Assembly: GCA_033807775.1 (NCBI GenBank)
Contig: CM066322.1
Span: 17,287,001-17,351,000 of the forward strand
DNA length: 64,000 nucleotides
Direction: 5' to 3'
From: Saussurea involucrata
Lineage: Eukaryota > Streptophyta > Magnoliopsida > Asterales > Asteraceae
Part shown: positions 44,690-56,282 of the stretch, piece after piece
How the letters are laid out: each line of letters starts with the position of its first letter
Position numbering within the stretch: the stretch's first letter is position 1
The notes under the pieces: generated by a model
Database searches by the model: none
Seen by the model: only the letters and a program-made list of their open reading frames with translations
What the model was told of the DNA's origin: nothing
Made by a program: the position numbers and the translations under genes

Positions 44690-47280
44690 CTTTCAGGATT
44701 CGTTCCAACTGGTAATTACTGCCATCTATGTTTCTACGATTTTAGTTTTACGTTCTTTTGAGTCGTTTTACATTTTCCGTTTGAAATCTTGTAGGTTTGA
44801 AGCCATTGAACAACGGGTTTAGTTTCAAGAACAATTGCGAGTTTGTGACCAATGACCATGTATCGAGCTTCATGTAGCCATGATCAACCAACTTGAACCA
44901 TTTACACCCGCACCAAACACCACCATATCGAAAAACACACCCCAATCGGCTAACGTTTTGCCTCGTTGTCAATAACCCTATTGCAAACTCATCAAATCTC
45001 TGACAGGTTGGCATAATAGTCGCAGTCATGCGACTTTAACAGTAACAACATTCATTCATCAACTTTTGCACTCTTTTGCTTGTTAATGTTGTTTTACAAG
45101 TTGGGCGTTTTCAGTCTCCTGTCTCTATGTGGGATATATTGGGTTATGGTTTGGTTTGGTTTTTATTGATGTTAGTGGACTTTAACAAGTTTCATTGAGT
45201 GATTTTTATGATTAGGTGATTTCTACAAACACTACAATCTACATTCGTTAGGCACGAGCTCCAATCTCTTTGATAACTAACCATGAAGCAAGGTATGCGT
45301 TGTGTTCAGCTGTTGAAGTTTGGCTTGAAGGAATTTGAATCTGAATTCGAAAGTGTTTTTATGTGCTTACATACAAAGATATTACAATTGCAGATGCATT
45401 AGTATGCCATATTGAAGCACAAAAGAGGTCACATGAGCAGTTTGAGGTGTATATAAGCTTTCTATATTAGGGGATAAGTTTTATTTTGATAAGAATGTAT
45501 TTATGTGTAGTATACTTTAATGGAAATACATGGGTTATATTCATAAAAAACCATAATATCTATTTCTGAAAAAATCTTATTATTTGTCTTTTATAATATC
45601 GTTATGTGATGTGGTTATTTATGATACAATAGCCCTAAAGTTAGTGTGGTAAATGATGATGGTGGTAACAGATGGAAATGGTTAGGGTAGGGGTGAACCA
45701 TGACATAACTGGATGTGGTGGGGTGGTAGATTTATATGATTTTAGTATACCAAGATGAATGAATGAAGAAGATAGAAAGATCCACTTTGAATCTGGTGAG
45801 GTTTCCTCTCTGTTTTTTTATTTGTTTTTGCTAGCTGAGCATCCTTTGACCAATGCATGCTAATCTGTTTATTTCCCATTTAACTTGATGTTTTGCAAAC
45901 CAAATTATAACTGGATCTAGCTCGAAGAGCGGAACACTACTTTTATGAGAACATGTAGGTTATTAAAGGTTTTACTTTCTCCCACATTAATATTATGGTA
46001 TTGTCAATCATCCAGAAAAGTAAATTGAAATCCTAATTTGGTTTTATAATCTATGCCAAAATAGTGTTGTAACTTGTAAGTTGTTCTTTGAACCAGAAAA
46101 GTTTGAGGTGATTCCGGAAGAATGGCCTTTTGAAAGGACTTTTTAGATAGTGAAATAGGTGTTATAGAAGGTGTTGTTGCTAGAAATGATAAAAACAGGA
46201 GTGTAAAATAGTGATAAGGGGGTTAAAGGTTATATATTATTCATTGTCATCTCATCTTGGCTTCATGAAAGTTGCAATAATTTTGGCAAATTTGTTATTA
46301 AAGTTAAAGTAAATGCCTATTGTTGTCATTGCCTCTTACAAGGTGTTAATGATTCGGTTCATAATTTTATCATTTTTGAAAGTGTATTTTAAACAACGAG
46401 TTAATATCCTCATCTTTTTTAACGGTATATGTCTACCAAAGTTTATTGATCGTTTTTTGATTCCGACAGGTCTTGTGTCCACTTTATAACAACAATACGT
46501 TACTTTAAACGCATTGTGGCAGAGTGTTCGTGAGGATCGGTTCAGTGGATTTTTGTTCGCTTTGTGGAATCGTGACTGTTACTGATGTTAAGAAGGATTG
46601 GCTGAGGTGTGTTCGAACGTGGGAAGGAAGGATCGCATCTTTTGCATCAACGACTGTACGGGGACAGTCCTGTAAAGACGAGGTTTACTGCTGTTCGAGG
46701 AGCTGATTGGATTAGCTGCTGTTCAAGGGGCTGTCTGATTAACTAATGTTTGTGGGGTTGTTTGGATCAGCTGTTGGCAGTGGCTGTTTGGATTCAGCAC
46801 AACTGTTGTCGCTCAAACAACCCTGTTTCGGCCTTCTGTCTATCTTGGGATGTTAAGTGCCATAGCTGTCGTACGAGTGTGCTGCTGTGTTTCTGCATGT
46901 CCGTGTTCGTGTTTGAGTTTCTGCAGGCTCACATTGAGGGTGCAAAGTCTCCTGTTGTATGTGCATTTTTTGGGTTTGGTTTATGATGGTACAATGCCTA
47001 TGTTTTGATCTGCAGTAGTTTTTTATGGTTTGCTACAATTTGCTCCTGGCAAACTAAGTTGCTTTGTGCCAATAATTTGGCATGTTGGTTTGTAAAGAAC
47101 TTTTGTAAGCCTAGGCTTGTAAATCATGCTTTTCTAAAAAAATTACACCAGTAGTGATTTATTGCTGTTGATGGTGTTCATTTGCTTGACAACCATTTGA
47201 TATTATATTGCTTGAGATAATACTTGGAAGTCAGAATTGACTTTTTGCGTGCTTAAATATGTCCGAGTCTAGATTAAAGT
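44690..47280. other. Helitron interior, no recognised gene
   Basis: Several short ORFs (for example 46524-46706, 46750-46986) without recognisable families. Local GC rises at 46500-46950 suggest further captured exons. Confidence 0.3.
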
Positions 47281-47385
47281 GATGTCGTGTACCCGACCAA
47301 CGGACGGGTATAACACTAGGATAAGAAATAATACAAAGCATGTAGCAAGATTGAGGATTTGAGCATTTGGTTAATCGAATTGTGT

Positions 47386-47414
47386 CCCGCTGCATCGAGC
47401 GGGTACGATGACTA
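47386..47414 (+). mobile_element. Orphan Helitron 3' hairpin
   Basis: CCCGCTGCATCGAGCGGG hairpin followed by TACGATGACTAT, which would be a Helitron 3' end with CTAG changed to CTAT. It immediately precedes the next Helitron's 5' TC. Confidence 0.4.
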
Positions 47415-47773
47415 TTCTATATATAAAAGCAAAACCATGGTCTTGCTTACGTGACATTCTCACAATGCAGTATTTCAAATCCTTGCTCTCTCATTTTTTT
47501 GAGATTTTTTAATTTTTCATCAGATAATATTACCTTCCACCATCGCTCTGTGTTTTGATCGTGACAGTTACATTTTCAGTCTAACCTCCAAACTCTTCGT
47601 ATGACTCCCAAATCGAATAGGAATCAACACCATGGTGAAATCCCATTAACCCTAAATCTTTTCAATCTCTTCGGGAACCGCTTATGCAATTGTGTTTTCT
47701 GTTATGTGCAAGTTATACTGATCATTCTGCATAAGAGATTCTTCATTTGACCCTGGTATGCTTCTTCCTCTCC

Positions 47774-47919
47774 ATGGATACTCACTCTTCCACGCTTCTT
47801 AGGTTTCTTCGCTTGATTTTGCTTCCCAACCAACTACATTTGTTGCCTCGCCAATCGATCCACTTCAATTCATCATTGTTTCAGGAACATTCAAAATTCA
47901 TTGAGACACATGGCATCAG
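47774..47919 (+). pseudogene. Captured first exon, unknown gene
   Basis: An ATG-initiated 48-codon stretch rich in Leu, Arg, Ser and His with no acidic residue in the first 30 after Asp2, resembling an organellar targeting peptide. It ends at CATCAG|GTACGC, a splice donor. The rest of the gene is not seen. Confidence 0.3.
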
Positions 47920-49314
47920 GTACGCTCTCGATTTCACCTAGAGTTTTGGAATTTGAACAAACGAGTTATTTCTTCTATGATGATCATGATCAGGTTTTGA
48001 GGTACGTGATATGGATGATTAATTCAGTGAATGAACCGTGATAGGTTATACATGGCAGATGAGAAACATGTAAAGGAAGTAGTTGAACGGAAGAACGATT
48101 ATACGATGAAAAAGTAGAAGAGGAACATTTTTTTCTCGAATTTGGAATTTGATTTGGTTACACGGTGATGATTTTGAGCAGAGATTGCAATACATATCTA
48201 AATCAGAGGTTTCTCTTTTTACTAGAATTAAGAAAAGAGCCTCGAGACGGAGGAGATTGGCAAGTGATTTGATCGTATTTTGTGTTATCGTGGAGGTAAT
48301 ATTCAATAATACCTCCAATCTTCGATAAATATCTGATATTCTGCTTTGATTAGCACTAGCATAGAGTTATTATCTCCATTGCAGAATTAATTGAAGCCTT
48401 TTGATTCTGCTTGATTAGCTCTGGCATAAAGTTATCTCTATTGCCGAATTAATAGAAGTTTTTTGGTATTTGAACGATGAATCACTTGCAAGATGGACAT
48501 AGATGATTAAAGCTTCTGTAGATGTTGCACCTTCATGTGCTTCTGAAAGGGGAGTATCATCACTGCTGCTTCCTGTATGCATATGCAGTAGTCTATAAAA
48601 CTCAAACCTATTCCCCCCTTACATGTCTACAAATAATTGTTTTGGTATTGACTTGCTTTCATGTTCTTTCTTATGTCAGCGTCACCTAGGTTTCGTGTGA
48701 GAGGAGGATATTTGTAATGGTACATATGCATGATTGAGTTAGGTAGTATGCATATACATGATTTTCTAACCAAACTCGTGAACTTTTTAAGTTGCAATGG
48801 GTTCAAAAGGCCATTTTATAACCATTAATTGTCTGTTTGCAATTATCGTTCAGATGACATCATTCAAGTATATGATTTTCTCTCCTCTAACTTGATTAAA
48901 GAGGAGAAAGACGAGCGATGAAAAAGTTGGATGGGAGAACTCCCTCCAAAGGTAGAGTACTATTCACATGCCTAATTTCTTTTTGATAAAATATATTAAT
49001 TATGTTACCAGTTCATGATATTGAGATGCTTGAAAGTTTTCCACAAGGGTTATGGGATTACTTTATCCCAACTGAATCCAAGTGTACTCTGTTTTTTTGT
49101 TTGTGAGTATCTTACTAATTTTGTTTGTAAAATGTGGCTAGATTGGTTGTAGTTTGGATGATACCTAGGTAGTCTATTTCAATTAGTTTGGTTAAGGTGA
49201 TGATGAATAAGTATGAGTTTTGATGTTGGATGATCTGTACAATTACTATTTTCTAGGGGCGTGGAGGTTGTGAGTGTTTTCATTTTAAGAGTGTATAACT
49301 TGCAAACATTTAAT
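47920..49314. other. Helitron interior, no recognised gene
   Basis: Short ORFs only, including a minus-strand one at 48318-48046 of unknown origin. Confidence 0.3.
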
Positions 49315-49462
49315 AGAAACGACCCCTTACTTTACCGCTTAATATTGTAGTCCATCAAAACATATGCAACAATTTACCCGATAGAGTTCTTCGCCCTCAC
49401 TTACCGGGTAAAACTCTCTGTCCTTATCTCTTACTGGGTAAGCGTTCAATAAACGGCCCCTA
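49315..49462. mobile_element. Deletion derivative of the TTACCGGGTAAG MITE
   Basis: AAACGACCCCTTAC ... CACTTACCGGGTAAAAC ... AAACGGCCCCTA. It shares its middle with 42083-42200 and serves as the empty-site reference for the solo LTR at 40685. Confidence 0.5.
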
Positions 49463-50520
49463 AAGCTCAAGGATTTTAGTGCATATGAATTTATTTGGAA
49501 AAAGAGAATGCTTAATTAAGCCAGCCATATACAAAGTTGTGAACTCAACCGTAAGATCAATAAGGATGACAATGGACAGTTGACGACACAAAGCTCATTT
49601 GATTAGGTGATGTTGAGATTCATTGGAGATCATTGTGCGTTTCAATACGTTGGAGAGGCAAAGAGTCCGGTTAACAAAGTATATATGGGCTTCCTCACTC
49701 GAAGGTTTGCTATTATCATGCATATCATCTTGCGAATGAAAAATCTTTGTTTCCCAACATATTATAATATATCTTTTTGTGATGAGTTGTTAGCTGTAAA
49801 CAAAACTATTTTAGCTTTTTATTAAGGTTTCCAAGTAAAGGAGGGTAAAGAGTTTATTATATATGTTATGCGATGGGCCAACATATTACTTGATGAAAAT
49901 TGATAATGTTGATCGGTTGTATAAAAAAAGTGAGTAGGGTTTTCATTTCTATCAGTTTTTTCGATTAACTTGGATGTTTATGCTAACAATATGACGGTGA
50001 CGAAGAAAAATAGTAATTTATCGTATTTCATTGGGTTGTTTCTACTCAAGTTTTCAAATTGTCAACAAAGAGAAAAGAAAGCAAACGAGATGGTGTTTTA
50101 CGTATTATAACTTCCCATTCATATTTTTGTTGTTTTTTATATAACATAAATTGCATTTTTACTTCGATTCCTCATATTAGGCAATTTTTATATGTTTAAT
50201 AGTTACTACATTTCGTTACTTTTATTCCGTTTCATATTGTTTAATTTTTCGTTTTTAAATTACATTTTATCGCTAGGGGCTTTATGGACATGAATAAACA
50301 AAAGTTGTTGTCAAATATTATTTTTTCTTTAAATTTTGTAACCATTTTTCTCTAATTTAATTAACTAATTTTCATATATTGTTAATTATTATTATCACTG
50401 AATGTTTATAATCGTTTTAATAAATTAGGTTTCGAAACAAGATTTATAATTTACTGTATTACATTATATTAGTGGTCAATTGATGAATAATGTTACATTT
50501 AACTTAGTTATGTACTTCTT
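49463..50520. other. AT-rich Helitron interior
   Basis: A short ORF at 49607-49825 is unrecognised; the rest is very AT-rich. Confidence 0.35.
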
Positions 50521-50565
50521 AACAAAATATTTCGTCACCGTACAACGCGCGGTGTCAAAGACTAG

Positions 50566-51630
50566 TATTATAGAATTGAGTGATTGACATATTACTAATC
50601 GATTTATTAAAAGGATATCAAATAAGAAATATCGTAGTTTATGAGATTGATTAAGAAAAAAAACATATTTATCACCCTAAATGAAAAATAACTCAAATTT
50701 AAGTATATTTTGAAGATATTATTATTTAGTAATAAAATATCGATGCCGTTGGAGAGGTGTGAGCACGGACGGTATACCGACGAGCATGTGGTTGACGTGT
50801 CTGAGTTGCTTTTGCGGGACGCTATGTGTTCTGGTTGACGTGTATGATGATGTCATCCTCCCCGACTTCCCCTTGGATGTTCCGCGCAACTTCAACGCCA
50901 CTTTGAGCAAATCTCTGTATCCATTTCTGCCAACACTTGAAAACTCAAGGGGGTATAACAAAAATATAAGACCATGCCGGTTCATCTTTTTACCTTTACA
51001 TCTTAATTTTCAAGTGTTTGCATAAATGACTAGATATTTTCAAGTTTTAAACTTGTATCAATTTCATAGTAGTTGCAGTGGTAATTGGTTCCAACGGAGA
51101 GAAGGGTGGGTTTTCGAGGAAAGCTAAGATGGAGAAAGGTTGGAATCGTCGGGGATGACGGAAAAATAATGCCTGTGACATTTATTGATAGGGGAGGAGA
51201 AATATATTTATCACTTATAAGACCATCCGTAGCGGTCACGGGTAAGGCCTAGGTGGCAAGCGGGTAAGGGGGTTAGGGGGGGGGACCGGGTAGGGAGCGG
51301 GTAGGCGGGAGCGGGTTCATGAACCCGATGAAGAGAAAAGGGAACCCGAGGGATATAGGGTGTTGGGTTTATTTATTTTTTTAATGTTTTAAGGGGTATC
51401 GGGTAGGAGTGCGTTCATTGGGTAGTGATACTCCACTTTTGGGTAAGAAGAATAAGAAAGAGAAAAGCTGATGTGGCACCGAGATGGCAAGTGAGTTAAT
51501 TGGGTTCATTGGGTACTGGTACTCATAGCCTAAGTTACTATATGTGTAAGTTCTGTTGTAAAAGTTCAAAGTTGCCGTTAAGGACTTATGGTCATCAAGG
51601 AAGGGTATTACAGTCATTTGGTTTGTGGCT
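50566..51630. other. HMA3 upstream region with fold-back and MITE-like pieces
   Basis: 50850-51030 is shared with 37180-37400 and includes the second fold-back (50928-51028). 51230-51530 is a G-rich, repetitive piece (GCGGGTAAGG, GGGTAGGGAGCGGG) ending GGTACTGGTACTCATAGCC, likely a MITE. No ORF of note. Confidence 0.4.
50928..51028. repeat. Conserved fold-back sequence, copy 2
   Basis: CATTTCTGCCAACACTTGAA pairs with TTTTCAAGTGTTTGCATAAATG. Same layout as 37289-37400. Confidence 0.5.
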
Positions 51631-51636
51631 CCACAC

Positions 51637-51644
51637 TATATAAA
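51637..51644 (+). promoter_or_regulatory. Candidate TATA box of HMA3
   Basis: TATATAAA about 30 bp before the expected start of the conserved 5'UTR exon. Confidence 0.5.
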
Positions 51645-51667
51645 CATTACCTTTTTGTCATCCATTG

Positions 51668-53417
51668 ATATACCTTTTTCATATCCAAACAAAAATTCCT
51701 CTGACCCGAATCCCACTCACCGCCGCTGCCGTCGAGTCGGAGTATTACAAGACTACAATCCCCTCGCAGTCGCAAGTAAGCATCTATGTAATTTTCTTGC
51801 AGTTTTTAAGCTTCATTGCAATTTCTATGTTCATTATGCCGGTGGACTCCTTGAAATGATGAAAAACGCCAACTCCGTTTTCTTATAGTTGATTTCGAAT
51901 GTTCGGCATATGTTTATTTTCTTTCGAATTAGTCTGATTTTATTGAATCAAACTTATCGACAATATGAATTTTGGTTCCATCTAACCTTTTCTATTAGTG
52001 AGTACAACTTTCGTGCTATTTGTTCAAGATCATAATTGCGTGTTTTTTGATTTTATATGGAAAAATACCAAGGAACATCTGATCGGAGAAGTGAAATCTT
52101 TTGATTTTTGTTAATTGAAGCACTCTTGATTGCTGGATGTTTGATGCACTCATAATGTCTAGAGTGTTATTTGTTCAAGATCATCATAATTGATGTTTGA
52201 GGTCCTAGGTCACAATGGTGATTGAAATTCAAGTGTAGTTTGTTTAAGATCTGAATTCGTAATGGTGTAGTTTGTTTAAGAGCTTTGAAAATAGGAAGGA
52301 AACCATTTAACAAGTGATTTTTTTCCGTTTAGTGATGCGTTCCTGATAGATCTGTTACGCAATACCCAAATTTGAGATTTAAATTCATGACGTTTAAGTT
52401 GAAATGAGGAAGCTTAGGTGGCGCTTGTTTTTTAAGAGGTCTGAAGTCTTATTTCACTTCTGATTAATAAGAGGTGGTGCTTTAAGAGGTTATAAGACAT
52501 TAAGTTACCTCTTCTAAGTTCAGACGTATTTCAGAAGCCTCTGAAATCTGAAAAAAAACCCGGTCTGAACGCAAAAACGTATGTCCGATTCAGACTTCAG
52601 AGGTATTAAGAGGTTTTCTTATAAAAACAGCCCCTTAGGCTTAGTTTGTTTAAGATCCGAAGTCTTGATGCTGTTAGTTATAGTGAGTAAACTTACGGTG
52701 CTGTTTATTTAAGATCAGATTACTTGTTATCTAATCTTCTTTGGAAAATTGAGATCTCTTGTGCATTGAATAGGCTGGAATGTGATCCTGCATACGAATC
52801 AATCAGATACGGTATTTTTGCCCCATTATCAGATATGGTGTTCTTCTCCATTTTCCTTCCTGGTTCTTGGATAAATTTATGTTGCGTCCTCTTTTGAGAT
52901 TGTTTTGAAATCCTTGGTTTTTTAGGGTTATTGTTGATTTCAAGAATCTGGTAGATGAACAACACATGCTTACAGCACATAAATCTGTGTGTTTCTCTAT
53001 TTCAAATCAGAGTTTTTAGGAGGTCTTATGTGCTTCATGCTTGTGTGGTATATAGCTAGGAAAAGGGTGTAGAAAGGTTAGAGATTAGAACTCTTTGATG
53101 CTTTGTTCTACTAGATAATATTAAGAGGCAAAACTGATAAATGAACACTATTATAACGCCTATATTAGAGTGATAGACTAAGGACCTTTTTTTTTGCTGG
53201 CTTAATGGCTCATTTCTTGTCCATTAAGTTGTGTTGTCCTAATTCTAAGGTGCTGTTTGGGTTGCAAAATACAAAGGATTTCATGGGAATTGGAATGATC
53301 AATTCCTTTGTTTACATTTCAACTTTTGCACCCTCTATATCTCGAAGCAAAGCTGTTTTTATATGCTTACAGAACAATTTGTCTTATGTTTCGATTGTAT
53401 TTTCTTGACATATTTAG
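51668..53417 (+). other. HMA3 5'UTR exon (to 51775) and 5'UTR intron (51776-53417)
   Basis: The exon ends GTCGCAA before GTAAGC and is similar to the HMA2 5'UTR exon. The intron ends CATATTTAG, close to TTTTCTTGACATATTC in HMA2. A Harbinger-type MITE (52417-52634) sits inside it. Confidence 0.6.
52417..52634. mobile_element. Harbinger-type MITE in HMA3 intron
   Basis: GGTGGCGCTTGTTTTTTAAG ... CTTATAAAAACAGCCCC with TTA on both sides (52414-52416, 52635-52637). GAGGTCTGAAGTC and related words match the element at 13517. Confidence 0.65.
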
Positions 53418-53420
53418 GAG

Positions 53421-55027
53421 ATGACCACAACAACGGTTGATCTTCAAATCGTCCGGTTCCATAACTGCAGCAAATGTACAAGTAAGGTCGAAAGGGCACT
53501 TTGTGGATTTGTTGGTGTCAAATTGTTAGATGTCGACCCTGAAAATGGGAAATTCACCATCGAAACTACTAGACACCCTGAAGAAATTCGGAATGCTCTT
53601 CAACACGTATGTTTGGGAAATCTGTCATTCTGTCCAATAGAATCTACCATTCGGATCTGTTGGAGGAATTCGAAAATTGGGGAGAGAAGGAGATGTAGAA
53701 TAGCTTGGATAAAACGCAGAGATCGCGTGAGAGCTCGCTTTCCGTAAGAGATATTTCGACCCTATATGCCTGGGTATCACGAAATTCTCTAGGGGATAAT
53801 CTCTTTGTTTCGGTGTATCGATTAAGGCACTAATCGATTCATACTTATACACCTTTAGAGAATCGTAACCTACACTGTATTGAACCAGGAAATAATCTCT
53901 CATTTAATGAGATTTGATTGTGGACTTAATGACGTCGGTTACAAGAAATGAGAGTTACAAAGTGAGAAAGATTCCCTGACGTCGACGCTACTTCCCGCGC
54001 TAGATAAGTAGCCCCAAAAGGGGCGCGGGCAACATTCCAGAGTCCGACGCTACTTCCCGCGCTATATAAGTAGCCCCAAAAGGGGCGCGGGCAACATTCC
54101 AGAGCCCGGCGCTACTTCCCGTGCTAGATAAGTAGCGCCAAAAGTGGCCCCGACGCCCAGCTCTGAAAACCACTTTGTAACACGCCAATTTTATCCGTCC
54201 AACAATCCCGGGTTCTAGTTAGCTTACACGAGTGTGCACTCCACACCTCCTAACTCATGTTATAGCTTAGCTAACAACCCCATTATTACCTTTGTGAATC
54301 CAACTACACAAAATGGACCGATGATTTCACTAAAATCACCAATAGGATCCGTCCTCTGCTTTGAACAATCCCCACAATTCGGCCATTCAAGGTCCCCTCA
54401 ATTTTCACGAAATGGCAGAAGATGATTAAGGAATATCGTGACAAAGGATTAGAGAATGTGGAGATTACGCAATCTAGTACCATGAAGATGAACTTTAGCG
54501 ACCAAGCAACCACCTCTGGATCAGCTACAACACGTGAGAATGTTTGGGATTCTGAAGATGGTGGATATGTTAACGTCGTTCCACCACCACTGCCACAATA
54601 CCAACCAACAACCTCTGGATCAGCAAGACGGCCTGAAAATTATTGGGGTTCTAGTGGTAGTAATGCTGGTTATGGATATGTTCCTCAACCACCGCCGCCA
54701 CCACCACCACCACCACGATACCAACCGACTACCTCTGGATCAACATGGCCACTTGAGAATGTCTGGGGTTCTGGATATGTTCCTCAACCGCCACCGCCGC
54801 CACCACCACCACGACACCAACCGAATGTCTGGGGTTCTGGTGGTGCTTACAATGAAGATTTTGGTTATGGACGCGTTCCTCCACCACGAACCACCACCGA
54901 GCCATCAGCTCCACTAATCCCGACGACTCAAGGTCAAGGCCATGTTTATGGTTATCCTATTGAGCTGTACGGTTTTTCTGCATCCACAGAAGATGACTAT
55001 TCATGTGGCTGTTGGACCATCCTTTGA
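53421..55027 (+). pseudogene. HMA3: HMA/proline-rich gene broken by a solo LTR and a frameshift
   Basis: 53421-53609 encodes the HMA domain as in HMA2: CxxC at C16-S-K-C19, NGKFTIETTRHPEEI. At about 53610 one base is missing relative to HMA2. At 53657 a 687-bp solo LTR interrupts the gene, with TSD GGATC. From about 54350 homology resumes; the original frame is open again from 54422 to the stop at 55027. It encodes VEITQSSTMKMNF, three STSGS/TTSGS-separated polyproline runs, PSAPLIPTT, YGYPIE and a C-terminus DDYSCGCWTIL. The last four residues are WTIL with Cys at -5, so the CaaX position is lost. 201 codons of the 3' part remain open, but without the HMA domain. A GTATGT at the frameshift site could act as a cryptic splice donor. 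3'UTR and 5'UTR are conserved with HMA2, so breakage is recent relative to the duplication. Confidence 0.8.
53658..54344. mobile_element. Solo LTR inserted in HMA3, 687 bp
   Basis: Starts TGTTGG, ends CCAATA (expected CCAACA, one substitution), perfect 5-bp TSD GGATC (53653-53657, 54345-54349). It contains three tandem copies (about 53980-54150) of a roughly 62-bp unit with CGACGCTACTTCCCGCGC and CCCCAAAAGGGGCGCGGG, an internal inverted repeat. Confidence 0.8.
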
Positions 55028-55152
55028 TACTTATGATTTTTATTTTTATGGAGTTTTCATATTCTTTTTCATCATCTTATACAGTGTGTGCGAATGAGTG
55101 ATTAGTGTGAGCTATTTATTAATTGGAGTGAGGTTTGTTTGCTAACCCCCCC

Positions 55153-55158
55153 AATAAA
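55153..55158 (+). terminator. HMA3 candidate poly(A) signal
   Basis: AATAAA in CCAATAAACAAAT, conserved with HMA2. Confidence 0.5.
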
Positions 55159-55279
55159 CAAATATGATTTACTTTAGAAAACTTGTTTTCGATCCCTTTA
55201 GTTAATTTCCCCTCCAGGGTTTATGTGTGGTGAATGGTGAGAGTTATAAAATTCTATTATAACCGATTTTGATGGTGAT

Positions 55280-55423
55280 AACCATAGGGCCATTGGCCTA
55301 GCTAGCGGTATGAGAGCTTTTGTCTTTACAGGAGGTTCAAACCTTATCAAATGTGAGAAGAGTTTGTGAGTTTAATTGTTGCATTTGCCGTATATGAATA
55401 TCATATACTTCAAAAAAAATTAT
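55280..55423 (+). mobile_element. tRNA-derived SINE
   Basis: A box TGGCCTAGCTAG (55294-55305), B box GGTTCAAACC (55334-55343), and an A-rich tail (55412-55419). A 7-bp TGGTGAT occurs at each side (55273-55279, 55424-55430). Spacing of the boxes is normal for pol III. Confidence 0.75.
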
Positions 55424-55430
55424 TGGTGAT

Positions 55431-56282
55431 GGTTATAAAAATTTAATGGTTTCTTGACGTATATAAAAAAACAAGGTTATCGATAAGACTTGGTTCATTT
55501 AAGGCAATATTGTTTTCTGTTAGATTTGGTTAAGGGATGGAGTATTGGGCCTAAATTATGTTACATGGACCCTTGACTAGGCCCATTGCTTTTACTGAGG
55601 TTTTGTGAGCTGGAGTTAATTAATGGGGCAGGGCTTTATTGAATTTGAACTTTGAAGGCATGATTTATTTTTAAGATTAGACTACAATTTTGGTTTATGT
55701 GCGGAAAACGTCCCTAAAATTTCAATAAGTACAAAATAGTCGCTATTGTTTGCATTTTGCTCTAAAAATCTCCATGTCATTAACAGTGTTAAAAATGGTC
55801 CGTTAAATACAAATATTTTGGTAGTTTCACACATCACTTTCTCCTTTACCGTATCTTTTGTTCTTTCTTTCTATTAAAAATATTTAATATTTAACATTGA
55901 ATATAAAAGAAACCATACCCCGTTTGTCATCGACTTCCTCTTTGTAATACTCCTTTCTTTGTTTTCTCTCTTCGTGACTCCTTTTGTCTCACCATCCCAG
56001 CCACAACCACCTCCTTTAAAAGCATAAACGTACATCTGTAACACACACAAAATGTAGATGTTTTACACACACAAACAAACACCTCAAAATACGAGTAAGT
56101 GAAATGAGCAAGTGTGGCGAAGAGAGAATATTTTAGCTCCTTTTGTAATGGTGGGTTGACTAGAGAGTCCGATGGTGGTTGGTTGTTGAACGAGAAAGAG
56201 AAGGGATGGGGCCACCATAAAATGAGAAGGGGAAGGGGTGAGCGGGGTTATAGCATCATAGGGGATCAAAGGATATTTTTTA
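55431..56282. other. Intergenic DNA with a MULE-end-like sequence
   Basis: 55676-55810 (ACTACAATTTTGG ... AAAATGGTCCGTTAAATAC) resembles, in the opposite orientation, 61320-61490. It may be one end of an older MULE into which the 56283 element inserted. No gene. Confidence 0.4.

Larger units (their letters stand above)
42983..47319 (+). mobile_element. Helitron with captured gene fragments, 4.3 kb
   Basis: Starts A|TCTATATCTATACTAACTTT, a classic Helitron 5' end. It ends with a hairpin (TACCCGACCAACGGACGGGTA) then CTAG at 47316-47319. The same 3' hairpin ends the Helitron at 2284. No Rep/helicase. Cargo includes a membrane-protein first exon (43275-43520), a kinesin-12 fragment (44172-44457) and an embedded MITE fragment (about 44608-44690). 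Confidence 0.65.
47416..50565 (+). mobile_element. Second Helitron, 3.15 kb
   Basis: Begins TCTATATATAAAAGC and ends with a hairpin (CACCGTACAACGCGCGGTG) then CTAG at 50562-50565, followed by T. The interior has a captured exon at 47774 and a MITE at 49315. No Rep/helicase. Confidence 0.65.
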
